A stretch of 51,597 nucleotides of DNA. Source: CAZDML01 sp964506645 (GTDB lineage Bacteria; Elusimicrobiota; Elusimicrobia; 2-01-FULL-59-12). Location of the stretch: positions 1-51,597 of the forward strand of contig CAZDML010000003.1 of NCBI GenBank assembly GCA_964506645.1. Reading direction: 5' to 3'. Shown here one piece after another: positions 8,970-16,936 of this stretch. The first letter of the stretch is position 1, and the number at the start of each line of letters is the position of its first letter. The position numbers and the translations under genes are program-made. The notes under the pieces were generated by a model. The model was not told the DNA's origin. It ran no database searches and saw nothing but the letters and a program-made list of their open reading frames with translations.

Positions 8970-9871
8970 TACATGTACCCTTCTTTTCGGAGTTCTTCGA
9001 GGCCGTGTTTGCCGTCCTGCAGACGGCCCGAGCGTTCGGCAATATTTTTTAGCTTGCCGCTTTTGAGTTCGGCGATGATGTCATCGACGTTCTTGGCGGT
9101 GCTTTGAATGGGGGCCTGGCACGGTGCGCAGCCGAGGCTTCGGTAGCGGGTGCCCGAGCCCTGGTCGTAATAGAGCGAGACAGTCGGAATATTCTCGCGT
9201 TTGATGTATTCCCAAATATGCAGTTCCGTCCAATCCAGGAGTGGATGAATTCGGACGTGTGTGCCGGGGGCAAAATCGGTTTTAAACTGGTTCCAGAATT
9301 CCGGCGGCTGTTCGCCCACATCCCAGAGATTGTTCTTGTCGCGCGGGGAAAAATAACGCTCTTTGGAACGGCTCCCTTCTTCGTCAGCCCGGGCCCCCAC
9401 AATGACGCCGTGATACGGTTCTTTGTCGGCATCGAGTTCATACTTGCCAGTTTTAAGGTTCAAGCGCTGGCGTGGCCAGGTACCGTTGAGCGTATGGGTC
9501 AGGGCTTCACGCTTGAGCATGCCGCAGCAGTCGAGGCGGGAAATCTTCTTGGGGTCGCCCTCCGGCAGATCCTGCGTGAGAGGAAACGTGCGGCCGGCTT
9601 TCAGCGCTTCCGTGTTTTGCCCATAAATCATGGTGAGTTTGTATTCCATGGCGAGCTTGTCGCGATAGGTGATCATTTCGGGGATTTTGTAGCTCGTATC
9701 GATGTGGACTAAAGGAAAAGGCACATGGCCGAAGAAGGCTTTCCGGGCGAGCCAGAGTAAAACAGTGGAGTCTTTGCCGATCGACCACAGCATGCAAAGC
9801 CGTTCAAAGTGGCGAAACGCCTCCCGAAGGATGTATACGCTTTGCTGTTCGAGTTGGTCGAGGTTATCCAT
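8969..9871 (-). CDS. cysD: Sulfate adenylyltransferase small subunit (CysD)
   Basis: CysD makes adenylyl sulfate from sulfate and ATP with CysN. The PP-loop SIGKDST is near residue 29, with HIDTSYKIPEM, YHGVIVGARADEEGSRSKER and LGCAPCQAPI later, all typical of the family; 300 residues matches the usual length. The open frame extends far upstream, but I use the second of two nearby ATGs: an extended -10 box TGGTAAAAT ends nine bases before it, so the transcript should begin two bases before this ATG, downstream of the alternative ATG at 9877 (which would add Met-Phe). First gene of a five-gene minus-strand operon. Confidence 0.94.
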   Translation of the reverse strand: MDNLDQLEQQSVYILREAFRHFERLCMLWSIGKDSTVLLWLARKAFFGHVPFPLVHIDTSYKIPEMITYRDKLAMEYKLTMIYGQNTEALKAGRTFPLTQDLPEGDPKKISRLDCCGMLKREALTHTLNGTWPRQRLNLKTGKYELDADKEPYHGVIVGARADEEGSRSKERYFSPRDKNNLWDVGEQPPEFWNQFKTDFAPGTHVRIHPLLDWTELHIWEYIKRENIPTVSLYYDQGSGTRYRSLGCAPCQAPIQSTAKNVDDIIAELKSGKLKNIAERSGRLQDGKHGLEELRKEGYM

Positions 9872-9879
9872 GAACATCA

Positions 9880-9888
9880 ATTTTACCA
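9880..9888 (-). promoter_or_regulatory. Extended -10 promoter of the cysD operon
   Basis: TGGTAAAAT on the minus strand; predicted +1 at about 9873, giving an almost leaderless cysD message. No good -35 box is seen. Confidence 0.55.
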
Positions 9889-9930
9889 AACTCGGGTCAC
9901 CCCTGGCAGGCCCCGGAGGCCGATATAAGC

Positions 9931-9936
9931 GATAAT
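9931..9936 (+). promoter_or_regulatory. -10 box GATAAT of the flavoprotein gene
   Basis: GATAAT ends five bases before the ATG at 9942, so the predicted transcript has no 5' leader. There is no Shine-Dalgarno sequence in this position. Confidence 0.45.
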
Positions 9937-9941
9937 AGGGT

Positions 9942-11159
9942 ATGGAAATTGCGGTTATTGGCGGAGGGGCGGCAGGCTTTTTTGGCGCGATTACTTGCGC
10001 TGAATCGAATCTGGAGGTGCGTGTCCGGTTGTTCGAGCGGAGCGGAGACGTTCTTTCCAAGGTTCGGGTGTCCGGGGGTGGCCGCTGCAACGTGACCCAT
10101 GCCTGTTTTGACCCCAAAATACTCGTAGAGAACTACCCGCGCGGGGCTCAGGCGCTGCGCGGACCGTTGAGTCGTTTTCAACCGCGAGATACGGTGGACT
10201 GGTTTGCCCAGCGCGGTGTCGAGCTCAAGACCGAGGCCGATGGCCGCANNNNNNNNNNGTTCCCGGTCACGGACCAGTCCAGTACGATCGTCGACTGCCT
10301 GATCACCGCGGCCGATCGGGCAAAGGTGAAGGTGGAAACGCAAAGCCATTTGGTCGATCTCAAACATAGCGGCTCAGGTTTTATGCTGGTGTTTGAAAAC
10401 GGCCAAACACGGTCGGCCGATCGCGTCCTTCTGGCCACCGGCTCGAGTCGCGAAGGCTATCGCTGGGCGGAAGCCCTCGGACATACGATTGTTCCGCCGG
10501 TGCCTTCCCTTTTTACCTTTCAAATTGCCGACCGACGTTTTGGGGGTCTGGCCGGGCTTTCGGTGTCGCGGGCTCGCGTCGAGCTTGTGGCGGCCCGCCT
10601 TGTTCAAATCGGGCCAGTGCTCATTACGCATTGGGGCCTGAGCGGTCCCGCCATTCTTAAACTCTCGGCCTGGGGCGCTCGCGCGCTACACGACGCCGCC
10701 TACCGTATGCCATTAAAAATCAACTGGCTGGCGGATCTCTCCGCAGAGGAGCTCAAAGCAGCGTTTGTGAAAGCGAAGGCGGGTCAGCCCAAGAAGGTCG
10801 TTTCGGGAAAAAGCATTTTCCCGACTCTCCCGCAGCGTCTGTGGGAACGCTTTGTGGAAAGCGCCGGCATTCCCGCGGATCGTTTATGGGCGGACTTCAA
10901 AAAGGAAGAGGCTCTTAAGCTGGGGGCCGTACTGCAGTCGAGTGTGTATCAGATCCATGGCAAAGGCGTTTTCAAAGAAGAATTTGTCACCTGCGGCGGG
11001 GTGAATCTTGACGAGATTCATTTCAAAACGATGGAAAGTAAAAAATGTCCAGGACTCTACTTCGCGGGAGAAATTCTTGATATCGATGGCGTGACCGGCG
11101 GGTTTAATTTTCAGAATGCCTGGACGACCGCCTATTTGGCCGGCAAAAGTCTCGCGTAA
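9942..11159 (+). CDS. BaiN/RdsA (HI0933) family NAD(P)/FAD-dependent oxidoreductase
   Basis: A 405-residue flavoprotein of the HI0933 family. The N-terminal dinucleotide fold is IGGGAAGFFGAI; VRVSGGGRCNVTH is the family signature near residue 45; GGVNLDEI and the closing GEILDIDGVTGGFNFQNAW complete it. Members reduce or use FAD in poorly defined reactions (BaiN reduces bile-acid intermediates). Ten Ns at 10249-10258 give four unknown residues where relatives have a single residue between GR and FP; one missing base (making ATG) would restore the usual GRMFP, and nine extra Ns keep the frame by chance. The 3' end overlaps the malic enzyme end by 28 bases, tail to tail. Confidence 0.92.
   Translation: MEIAVIGGGAAGFFGAITCAESNLEVRVRLFERSGDVLSKVRVSGGGRCNVTHACFDPKILVENYPRGAQALRGPLSRFQPRDTVDWFAQRGVELKTEADGRXXXXFPVTDQSSTIVDCLITAADRAKVKVETQSHLVDLKHSGSGFMLVFENGQTRSADRVLLATGSSREGYRWAEALGHTIVPPVPSLFTFQIADRRFGGLAGLSVSRARVELVAARLVQIGPVLITHWGLSGPAILKLSAWGARALHDAAYRMPLKINWLADLSAEELKAAFVKAKAGQPKKVVSGKSIFPTLPQRLWERFVESAGIPADRLWADFKKEEALKLGAVLQSSVYQIHGKGVFKEEFVTCGGVNLDEIHFKTMESKKCPGLYFAGEILDIDGVTGGFNFQNAWTTAYLAGKSLA
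10249..10258. other. Assembly gap (10 N)
   Basis: Ten Ns inside the HI0933-family gene; flanking sequence suggests the real missing length may be a single base. Confidence 0.95.
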
Positions 11160-12844
11160 ACGGGATTCCAAACGGCCGCGCGTACGCGCGCCGGAATGTC
11201 CTCGGCGGTCATCGCTGCGCGTGTCAGCCCCAACCGTACAATCTCCACTCCTACTTGAATGGCAATCTCCTCACTGATACGGCGCACATGTTCAAGATGA
11301 GGAAATAAGGATGCTTCAAATCCTGAAAGCCGGTCGTCAAAAGCGGCCAAGGTCCGTGCGGCCGCCAGGAACGCTTCTTCCGGTACGCGCGTGGCTTCTG
11401 AGGCGATCAATCCCAGCCCAACTCCGGGAAAAATGAAGACGTTATTGCACTGTCCGATGGGTATCGTTTGCCCTTTCCACGAAACAGAGGGAAACGGGCT
11501 ACCCGTGGCTACGAGGGCCTTGCCATCCGTCCACTTGAAGAGCTGCTCCGGGGTGGCTTCGGATTTGGATGTTGGATTGGATAAGGGGAATATGATCGGG
11601 CGATGGCTTTGGGCGGCCATCGTACGGACAATGGTTTCGTCAAACATCCCGGTTTGACCGGATGTGCCGAGCAGTGCGGTCGGCTTGGCCTGACGGACGA
11701 CCGAAAGAAGGTCGATCGGCATTGCGGGGTCCAGGCCTGCCCGCTTCAGGACCTCCAGGGGGAGCGCAAAGGGTGTTTTTTCTTCGCTTAAATCTTTGCG
11801 TCCTTGATGGACCAGTCCCTGTGTGTCCACCAGCCATATGGCTTGCGCAATGGCGGCCTCGGGAATGCGCTGGTGGCGCAGCTCGCTTTTGAGCAGGGCT
11901 CCGATCCCGGTGGCGGCCGACCCGGCGCCCGCGATGACGATGCGTTCTTGGGCCCATGAGCGCCCCGTGGAACGAACCGCGCGTAAGAGGCCAGCCACAG
12001 TGACGGCCGCTGTCCCCTGAATGTCGTCATTAAAACTCGCGATCTTATCGCGATAACGCTGCAGTAGGCGCCAGGCATTTTGCTTTGCAAAATCTTCCCA
12101 CTGTAAAACAACATGGGGCCACCGGCGTTGAATGGCGGAGACAAATTGGTCGACAAAGCGGTCGTATTCTGTGCGCTCAAGCCGCGGATGGCGCCATCCC
12201 AGATACAAAGGATCGTTGAGAAGCTCTTGGTTATTGGTTCCGACATCGAGAAGAACAGGGAGTGTTTTTTGCGGGGGCACGCCGGCACAGAGCGTATAGA
12301 GAGACAATTTTCCAATGGGGATCCCCATGCCTCCGACCCCCAGATCGCCCAGTCCTAGAATGCGTTCGCCGTCCGTCACAACGATGACGGAGATGTCTTG
12401 TTCGATGGCATTAAAAATCTGGTCCATGCGATCGAAACCCGGAAACGCGACATAAAGACCCCGGGGACGCCGGAAGATAGGGCTGAATCGTTGACACGCT
12501 TCACCGACGGTCGGCGTGTAGACAATGGGAATCATTTCAGCCATATGTTCCTGGATCAGCCGGTAGAACAGCACTTCGTTGCGGTCGTGAAGCGCAGCGA
12601 GGAAGATGTATTTGTCGATGGGCGTCTTTTGTTCGAGGAAATTATTGTAGGAGCGCGCCAATTGCTGATCGATGGAGGAGACATGAAGCGGTAAAAGGCC
12701 TTTGAGCCCGAAATGGATACGTTCGTCTTCGGAAAAAGCACTCCCTTTATTAAGAAAGGGATCGGCCAAAAGTTGAGCCCCACGCAGCGGGGTGTAGAGC
12801 GTCTCGGTTTTTTTTGAACGTGGAGTGGGGTGAGAAGTCCGCAT
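11132..12844 (-). CDS. NAD-dependent malic enzyme
   Basis: Oxidatively decarboxylates malate to pyruvate. The 570-residue length and domain order are those of the long (ScfA/MaeA) form: TPLRG and RNEVLFYRL at the N-terminus, MIPIVYTPTVGEAC (catalytic Tyr), VVTDGERILGLGDLGVGGMGIPIGKL (catalytic Lys and Asp), FNDDIQGTA, then the nucleotide motif IAGAGSAATGIG and FPLSNPTSKSEATPEQ. AGGAGG lies ten bases before the ATG. A TATACT box at 12886-12891 gives a leader of about 35 bases. It stands alone, between the flavoprotein (convergent) and the ABC-F gene. Confidence 0.95.
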   Translation of the reverse strand: MRTSHPTPRSKKTETLYTPLRGAQLLADPFLNKGSAFSEDERIHFGLKGLLPLHVSSIDQQLARSYNNFLEQKTPIDKYIFLAALHDRNEVLFYRLIQEHMAEMIPIVYTPTVGEACQRFSPIFRRPRGLYVAFPGFDRMDQIFNAIEQDISVIVVTDGERILGLGDLGVGGMGIPIGKLSLYTLCAGVPPQKTLPVLLDVGTNNQELLNDPLYLGWRHPRLERTEYDRFVDQFVSAIQRRWPHVVLQWEDFAKQNAWRLLQRYRDKIASFNDDIQGTAAVTVAGLLRAVRSTGRSWAQERIVIAGAGSAATGIGALLKSELRHQRIPEAAIAQAIWLVDTQGLVHQGRKDLSEEKTPFALPLEVLKRAGLDPAMPIDLLSVVRQAKPTALLGTSGQTGMFDETIVRTMAAQSHRPIIFPLSNPTSKSEATPEQLFKWTDGKALVATGSPFPSVSWKGQTIPIGQCNNVFIFPGVGLGLIASEATRVPEEAFLAAARTLAAFDDRLSGFEASLFPHLEHVRRISEEIAIQVGVEIVRLGLTRAAMTAEDIPARVRAAVWNPVYARLLPAK

Positions 12845-12885
12845 ATCGGGTAAGTCCTCCTGCGCTAAACATTACAACGACTTCC

Positions 12886-12891
12886 AGTATA
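12886..12891 (-). promoter_or_regulatory. -10 box TATACT of the malic enzyme gene
   Basis: TATACT on the minus strand, about 42 bases before the start codon, followed by AGGAGG. An ordinary leader-plus-Shine-Dalgarno arrangement; the -35 region is weak. Confidence 0.4.
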
Positions 12892-12939
12892 AAAAGGGTA
12901 GGTCGCGTCTGACTATGATCCACGTCATGGGCGGGAAAA

Positions 12940-14793
12940 CTATTCCGCGAGTGATTTTTTAATTTCTCCCAGCCGTCGGGTTAGGTCCGCAACCCGTTCT
13001 TTGTCTTCGTAGACGGCGGGGCGGCTGAGCTCATTGAGAATAAGTGCTTCGGCTTCCCGCAGCTTCTTTTTAACTTCTTCTTTTCGTTTTTCTTCTTGCT
13101 GGAGTCGATACTGGGTCTGGCGTTCTTCGGCTTCACGGCGCTTTTGTTCCTTGGATTTCGGGCCTTTCCTCGCGGGTGCTGATTCGGGAAGTGTGGGTTC
13201 CGTTTTTGTTGGGGTGGGAGTAGGAGCGGCGACATGCTCAATATGATGTTTGGGTGCATGTTTAGCCTCGATTTCTTCTTCGGAGCGGAACAGGTCGGAT
13301 TCTTCGGAATCTTCCTGAGCTTTTTTATGGATGAAGTAATCGTAGTCCCCTGGATACCAGGTCACTTCGCCGCGATTGACGTGCAGGATCTGCGTGGCGA
13401 TCTGGCGGATAAAGTACACATCGTGGCTGATGATCAAGAGCGTGCCTTCAAATTTCTTGAGCGCTTGAATGAGCATGTCCACGCTGGCCATGTCGAGGTG
13501 GGTGGTTGGTTCATCGAGCAAAAGGACGTTGGGAGGATCGAGCAAGAGCCGCGCCAAGCCCAGGCGGCTTTTTTCTCCGCCGCTTAAAACCTCTACTTTT
13601 TTAAATACCGCCTGGCCGCGGAAGAGAAATGATCCCAGCACGCTGCGGATGGTGGTTTCGGAGTGGCTGCGCCGGGTATTGCAGGCCTCTTCGAAGGCGG
13701 TTTTTCCGGGCCGGAACATTTCCACGCGGTGTTGGGAGAAATAGCCGACCTCGACATTAAAGCCTTCCTTACGTTCCCCACCCTGAATGGGAATTTGCCC
13801 CGCCAAAATTTTGAGCAGTGTGGATTTGCCCGCACCGTTGGGGCCCACCAGAGCGACGCGCTGCCCGCGTTCGAGAGTCAGGTTGAGCCCGTTGTACACG
13901 GGTCGAACCCCATCGTAGGATTGCACGACATTTTTCAAAATGAGGACATTCTGTCCGCTGCGGGCCGGCTGTGGGAAGGAAAATTCCACGGTCTGTAGTT
14001 CTTCCGGTAGCGTGATGCGTTCCATCTTTTCCAGATATTTGATTTTAGCCTGGGCGCGCGCTGCGGTCGAGGCTTTGGCTCGGAAGCGCATGATGAAATC
14101 TTCCAGTTCTTTGATTTCTTTTTGTTGGCGGTTGTAGGCGTCTACGCGCGCGTCGTCTTCGCGCTTGCGTTCTTCCAGAAAGTCCTCGAAAGTCCCCGTG
14201 TAGACGTTGAGTTTGTGATCGCGCATTTCCACAATGCGGTCGACCACCGAGTTCATGAACGCGCGGTCGTGTGAAATGAGAAAAATTGCGCCTTTGTACG
14301 ACTGCAGATAGCGTTGGAACCAGAGCAGCGACTCCAAATCGAGATGGTTGGTCGGTTCATCGAGCATCAAGAGATCGGGTTGTTCAAACAGCAGTTTGGC
14401 GATGGCGACCCGCATCTGCCATCCGCCGGAGAGCTCGTTGATGGGACGTTCAAATTCATCTGGTTTAAAGCCGAGACCGACCAAAATTTTCTGGGCACGG
14501 GCTGTTTCCGCGCCAGAGGTGAGCTCCGGGTCAGCGACGACTTCATGCAAGACGTGTTTGCCCTGAAAGGTAAAGGTTTCCTGTGGCAGATAGCCGAAGC
14601 GGATCCCGTCGCGCAGTGCGACCTCTCCGTCATCCGGTTCTTCCAGTCCCATGATCAGCTTAAACAGGGTCGATTTTCCGGCGCCGTTGGGGCCAACCAG
14701 GGCAAAGCGGTCCCCATCATTGATCTGCAGGGAGACCGATTCCACGATGCTTTGCGTGACAAAGGATTTGGAGAGGTTGCGCAGTGTAATCAT
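12940..14793 (-). CDS. ABC-F family ATPase
   Basis: A soluble twin-ATPase protein of the ABC-F class that acts on ribosomes. First cassette: Walker A GPNGAGKST (residues 34-42), LSGGW, LLMLDEPTNHLDL. Second cassette: GPNGAGKST near 315, LSGGEKSRLGLARLL, VLLLDEPTTHLDM. A linker rich in charged residues lies between, and residues about 510-617 form a lysine/glutamate-rich coiled coil as in Uup or YheS types. No membrane domain. The second switch reads DEPTTHLD rather than the usual DEPTNHLD. A perfect TATAAT lies ten bases before the ATG, so the leader is only about four bases. Confidence 0.94.
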   Translation of the reverse strand: MITLRNLSKSFVTQSIVESVSLQINDGDRFALVGPNGAGKSTLFKLIMGLEEPDDGEVALRDGIRFGYLPQETFTFQGKHVLHEVVADPELTSGAETARAQKILVGLGFKPDEFERPINELSGGWQMRVAIAKLLFEQPDLLMLDEPTNHLDLESLLWFQRYLQSYKGAIFLISHDRAFMNSVVDRIVEMRDHKLNVYTGTFEDFLEERKREDDARVDAYNRQQKEIKELEDFIMRFRAKASTAARAQAKIKYLEKMERITLPEELQTVEFSFPQPARSGQNVLILKNVVQSYDGVRPVYNGLNLTLERGQRVALVGPNGAGKSTLLKILAGQIPIQGGERKEGFNVEVGYFSQHRVEMFRPGKTAFEEACNTRRSHSETTIRSVLGSFLFRGQAVFKKVEVLSGGEKSRLGLARLLLDPPNVLLLDEPTTHLDMASVDMLIQALKKFEGTLLIISHDVYFIRQIATQILHVNRGEVTWYPGDYDYFIHKKAQEDSEESDLFRSEEEIEAKHAPKHHIEHVAAPTPTPTKTEPTLPESAPARKGPKSKEQKRREAEERQTQYRLQQEEKRKEEVKKKLREAEALILNELSRPAVYEDKERVADLTRRLGEIKKSLAE

Positions 14794-14803
14794 AAGAGCG
14801 GAG

Positions 14804-14809
14804 ATTATA
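14804..14809 (-). promoter_or_regulatory. -10 box TATAAT of the ABC-F gene
   Basis: Perfect TATAAT on the minus strand; predicted +1 near 14797, four bases before the ATG, leaving no room for a ribosome binding site. Confidence 0.6.
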
Positions 14810-14826
14810 ACGGATTCTTGGAGGGG

Positions 14827-15441
14827 TTAGGCCAGACCACTGTGCAAGGAAGGCCCGGGGAGCTGAGAGCGGGCGATGCGGGCTTCAGCGGCTAGAAGCT
14901 CTTTCCAGCGATCGCGAACCTGATAGGCGGGGATGACTTTTTCCGCCAATTGCAGAAAAACGATGTAATGTCCGACCTCCGAGCGCCACAGACTTTTATA
15001 GAAGCCTTTCAGCAGGGGGTCGCGGCCGTGTCGGGCGAGCAGGGCAAATCGTTCGGCGGAGCGGACTTCGGTGAGCGAGGAAATGAGCAGGCGGTCGGTC
15101 AGTTCCTCCCGGCCGTGGCCCATGCGGACCAGTCCGCGCAGGGCGCTGACATAGTCACTTTTGTGTTTTCGCTGAAGAACACCGCCTTTACGCTTTAAGA
15201 TTTTAAGCACCATGTCGAGGTGAAGGGCTTCGTCGCGCGCGACGCTTGCCAGGACAGCGACCCAGCCCTCCGGCGATCCCGGTTCCGGCCAGCGGTTGAG
15301 AAGTTCCAGCGCATTGGACGCGGCTTTTCGTTCGAGATAGACGTGGTCGGATAGCAAAGCGACGGGATCTTTCAACGCCTGCGCGGCCCAACGCGCGGGA
15401 GTTTTCCAGAGAAGAGGGTTCTTAAAGGCCGTGGTTTTCAT
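14827..15441 (-). CDS. miaE: tRNA 2-methylthio-N6-isopentenyladenosine hydroxylase (MiaE-like)
   Basis: A 204-residue diiron protein that hydroxylates the isopentenyl group of ms2i6A37 in tRNA, an oxygen-dependent step. Ferritin-like ligand motifs are seen in DHVYLERKAASNAL, ARDEALHLDMV, SLTEVRSAERFALLA and SEVGHYIVFLQLA. An extended -10 TGGCATAAT ends eight bases before the ATG, and no Shine-Dalgarno is present, so a leaderless message is likely and the ATG is fixed by it. Divergent from the YbeD-like gene, 37 bases apart. miaA/miaB are not in the window. Confidence 0.9.
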   Translation of the reverse strand: MKTTAFKNPLLWKTPARWAAQALKDPVALLSDHVYLERKAASNALELLNRWPEPGSPEGWVAVLASVARDEALHLDMVLKILKRKGGVLQRKHKSDYVSALRGLVRMGHGREELTDRLLISSLTEVRSAERFALLARHGRDPLLKGFYKSLWRSEVGHYIVFLQLAEKVIPAYQVRDRWKELLAAEARIARSQLPGPSLHSGLA

Positions 15442-15448
15442 GGGGAAA

Positions 15449-15457
15449 ATTATGCCA
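15449..15457 (-). promoter_or_regulatory. Extended -10 promoter TGGCATAAT of miaE
   Basis: The same nine bases occur ahead of clpP (30119-30127) and the 350-residue secreted protein gene (27694-27702). Predicted +1 falls on or next to the miaE ATG. Confidence 0.6.
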
Positions 15458-15466
15458 CATTCCGGG

Positions 15467-15472
15467 TATGAT
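15467..15472 (+). promoter_or_regulatory. -10 box TATGAT of the YbeD-like gene
   Basis: Exactly six bases separate TATGAT from the GTG at 15479, so the predicted first transcribed base is the G of the start codon. Confidence 0.5.
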
Positions 15473-15478
15473 ACAGAG

Positions 15479-15742
15479 GTGAGTGAGATCGATCCCAAAA
15501 AAGCAAAAATCGTGTATCCCTGTCTCTGGATTTACGTCGTGATCGGTACCCAGGAGCAGGTGTTGCGTGACCATATCGATTCGGTGTTGCGTGGCCGCAC
15601 GCGCCGTGTGAATTTCTCTAAGCGCAGCCCTGGAGGAAAATACGTTTCTCTTGAAGTCGAAGTCGAAGTAAAAGACGAAGCCGAGCGCAACCAGTTTTAC
15701 CAGGAACTGAAAAAATCTCCCGATGTTAAAATGATTCTCTAG
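15479..15742 (+). CDS. YbeD-like protein (DUF493 family)
   Basis: Small cytoplasmic protein with the DUF493 pattern: YPCLWIYVVIG, VLRDHIDSVL, GKYVSLEVEVEV and FYQEL...VKMIL. Its biochemical role is unknown, though the fold is regulatory ACT-like. I use the GTG that gives 87 residues, the same length as E. coli YbeD, because a TATGAT box sits exactly six bases before it; ATGs at 15440 and 15452 would add 13 or 9 residues and would lie upstream of the predicted transcription start. rlmH follows two bases after the stop, so the two are probably one message. Confidence 0.85.
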   Translation: MSEIDPKKAKIVYPCLWIYVVIGTQEQVLRDHIDSVLRGRTRRVNFSKRSPGGKYVSLEVEVEVKDEAERNQFYQELKKSPDVKMIL

Positions 15743-15744
15743 CT

Positions 15745-16224
15745 ATGCGGTGGACGAGCGCCCACATCCGAATTGCCGTGGTTGGCAAACTAAAATCCCC
15801 CGCATGGACCGCGGCTCAGTCGGACTATCTCGAGCGGATCCAGCGGTATGTCCCGGTTCAGTTGATCGAAGTCAAAGATGTGGTCGGCAAGGGGATGACG
15901 GATGCGGCGGCTCTGCAGCAAGAAGGGAAAGCGCTTTTAAAAGAAACAGCTTCGACCCGTTCCCTTATTGCGCTGACTCCGATGGGAAAATCGTTCGATA
16001 GCCCGGCGTGGTCGGCGATGCTGCAAAAGCAAATTGAAACGTATCAGCAAATCGCGTTTGTGATCGGTGGCCCGGCGGGACTTGCCCCGGACGTGCTCCA
16101 GGCCAGTCGCTCGCAGCTGTCGCTCTCGTCCATGACGTTCCCACATGAACTGGCGCGTGTGATATTTCTCGAGCAGCTCTACCGTGCCTTTACGCTCCTC
16201 AACGGAGAGAAGTACCACAAGTAG
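15745..16224 (+). CDS. rlmH: 23S rRNA pseudouridine-1915 N3-methyltransferase (RlmH)
   Basis: SPOUT-class methyltransferase acting on the assembled 70S ribosome. The C-terminal knot motifs are clear: FVIGGPAGL for SAM binding and LSSMTFPHELARVIFLEQLYRA followed by GEKYHK at the very end. The 159-residue length is normal. The N-terminal strand starts IRIAVVGKLK. It begins two bases after the YbeD-like stop with no separate promoter. msrA starts 13 bases after its stop. Confidence 0.97.
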   Translation: MRWTSAHIRIAVVGKLKSPAWTAAQSDYLERIQRYVPVQLIEVKDVVGKGMTDAAALQQEGKALLKETASTRSLIALTPMGKSFDSPAWSAMLQKQIETYQQIAFVIGGPAGLAPDVLQASRSQLSLSSMTFPHELARVIFLEQLYRAFTLLNGEKYHK

Positions 16225-16237
16225 CGGGAGGTTCGCA

Positions 16238-16840
16238 ATGAAACGATTTTTTCAGCTTCTTGTTGGAGTGATTTTTTTAGGAGGATCCGTAATGGCAAAC
16301 GAAGCGGCAGCGAAATTTGAAAAGGCCACCTTCGCGGGGGGCTGTTTCTGGTGTATGGAATCGCCGTTTGATCAGCTGCCGGGTGTTTTTTCCGTCACGG
16401 TCGGTTACACCGGCGGGAAAAAAGGGAATCCCACCTACGAAGAGGTGTGCACCGGAACGACAGGACATGCCGAAGCCGTGGAGATTCTTTTTGATCCGGT
16501 GAAGATCAGCTACGACAAGCTGCTCGACGCTTACTGGCGCAGTATCGATCCCACCACCAAGGACGCCCAGTTTGCCGATCATGGGACGCAATATCGCACG
16601 GCGATTTTTTATCACAGTGAAGAGCAGAAGTCTCAGGCCTATGCCTCCAAGGAGCGTTTTCAACAGGCCTTTCAGCTAAAAAATCCCATCGTGACTGAAA
16701 TCGTGCCAGCGACGGTGTTCTATCCCGCAGAAGAGTATCACCAGCATTACTATAAGAAGAATCCCTTCCACTACAATATGTACCGCGAAGGATCAGGCCG
16801 GGCCGGGTACCTCCGAAAAACGTACGGCGATAAACATTAA
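16238..16840 (+). CDS. msrA: Peptide methionine sulfoxide reductase MsrA, exported
   Basis: Reduces methionine-S-sulfoxide in proteins. The catalytic motif GCFWC is at residues 35-39, with GYTGG, HAEAVEI, DGT-type DHGTQYRT and EYHQHYY. An N-terminal hydrophobic segment (residues 4-20, ending SVMANEA) looks like a signal peptide, so this copy probably protects periplasmic proteins. GGGAGG lies seven bases before the ATG. A 14-bp hairpin follows the stop. Confidence 0.95.
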   Translation: MKRFFQLLVGVIFLGGSVMANEAAAKFEKATFAGGCFWCMESPFDQLPGVFSVTVGYTGGKKGNPTYEEVCTGTTGHAEAVEILFDPVKISYDKLLDAYWRSIDPTTKDAQFADHGTQYRTAIFYHSEEQKSQAYASKERFQQAFQLKNPIVTEIVPATVFYPAEEYHQHYYKKNPFHYNMYREGSGRAGYLRKTYGDKH

Positions 16841-16849
16841 CCAACGGGG

Positions 16850-16887
16850 ATGATTGCGAATTTGCTCTAAAATTCGCAATCATTTTG
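16850..16887 (+). terminator. Hairpin terminator after msrA
   Basis: A perfect 14-bp stem (16850-16863 with 16870-16883) around the loop GCTCTA, followed by TTT. The stem is AT-rich for a terminator, but its place ten bases after the msrA stop and before the HEAT gene promoter fits. Confidence 0.65.
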
Positions 16888-16936
16888 CCCTTGAACTTTT
16901 GTCAAACTCCCGCCAGACTATACCGGGTCAATTCCA

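Noticed and set aside
10339..10479. N-terminal extension of the nucleotidyltransferase-like frame considered in several places, including the long upstream frame before cysD
   Set aside because: Long open frames upstream of true starts are common here because of GC bias; family alignment and promoters place the starts downstream.
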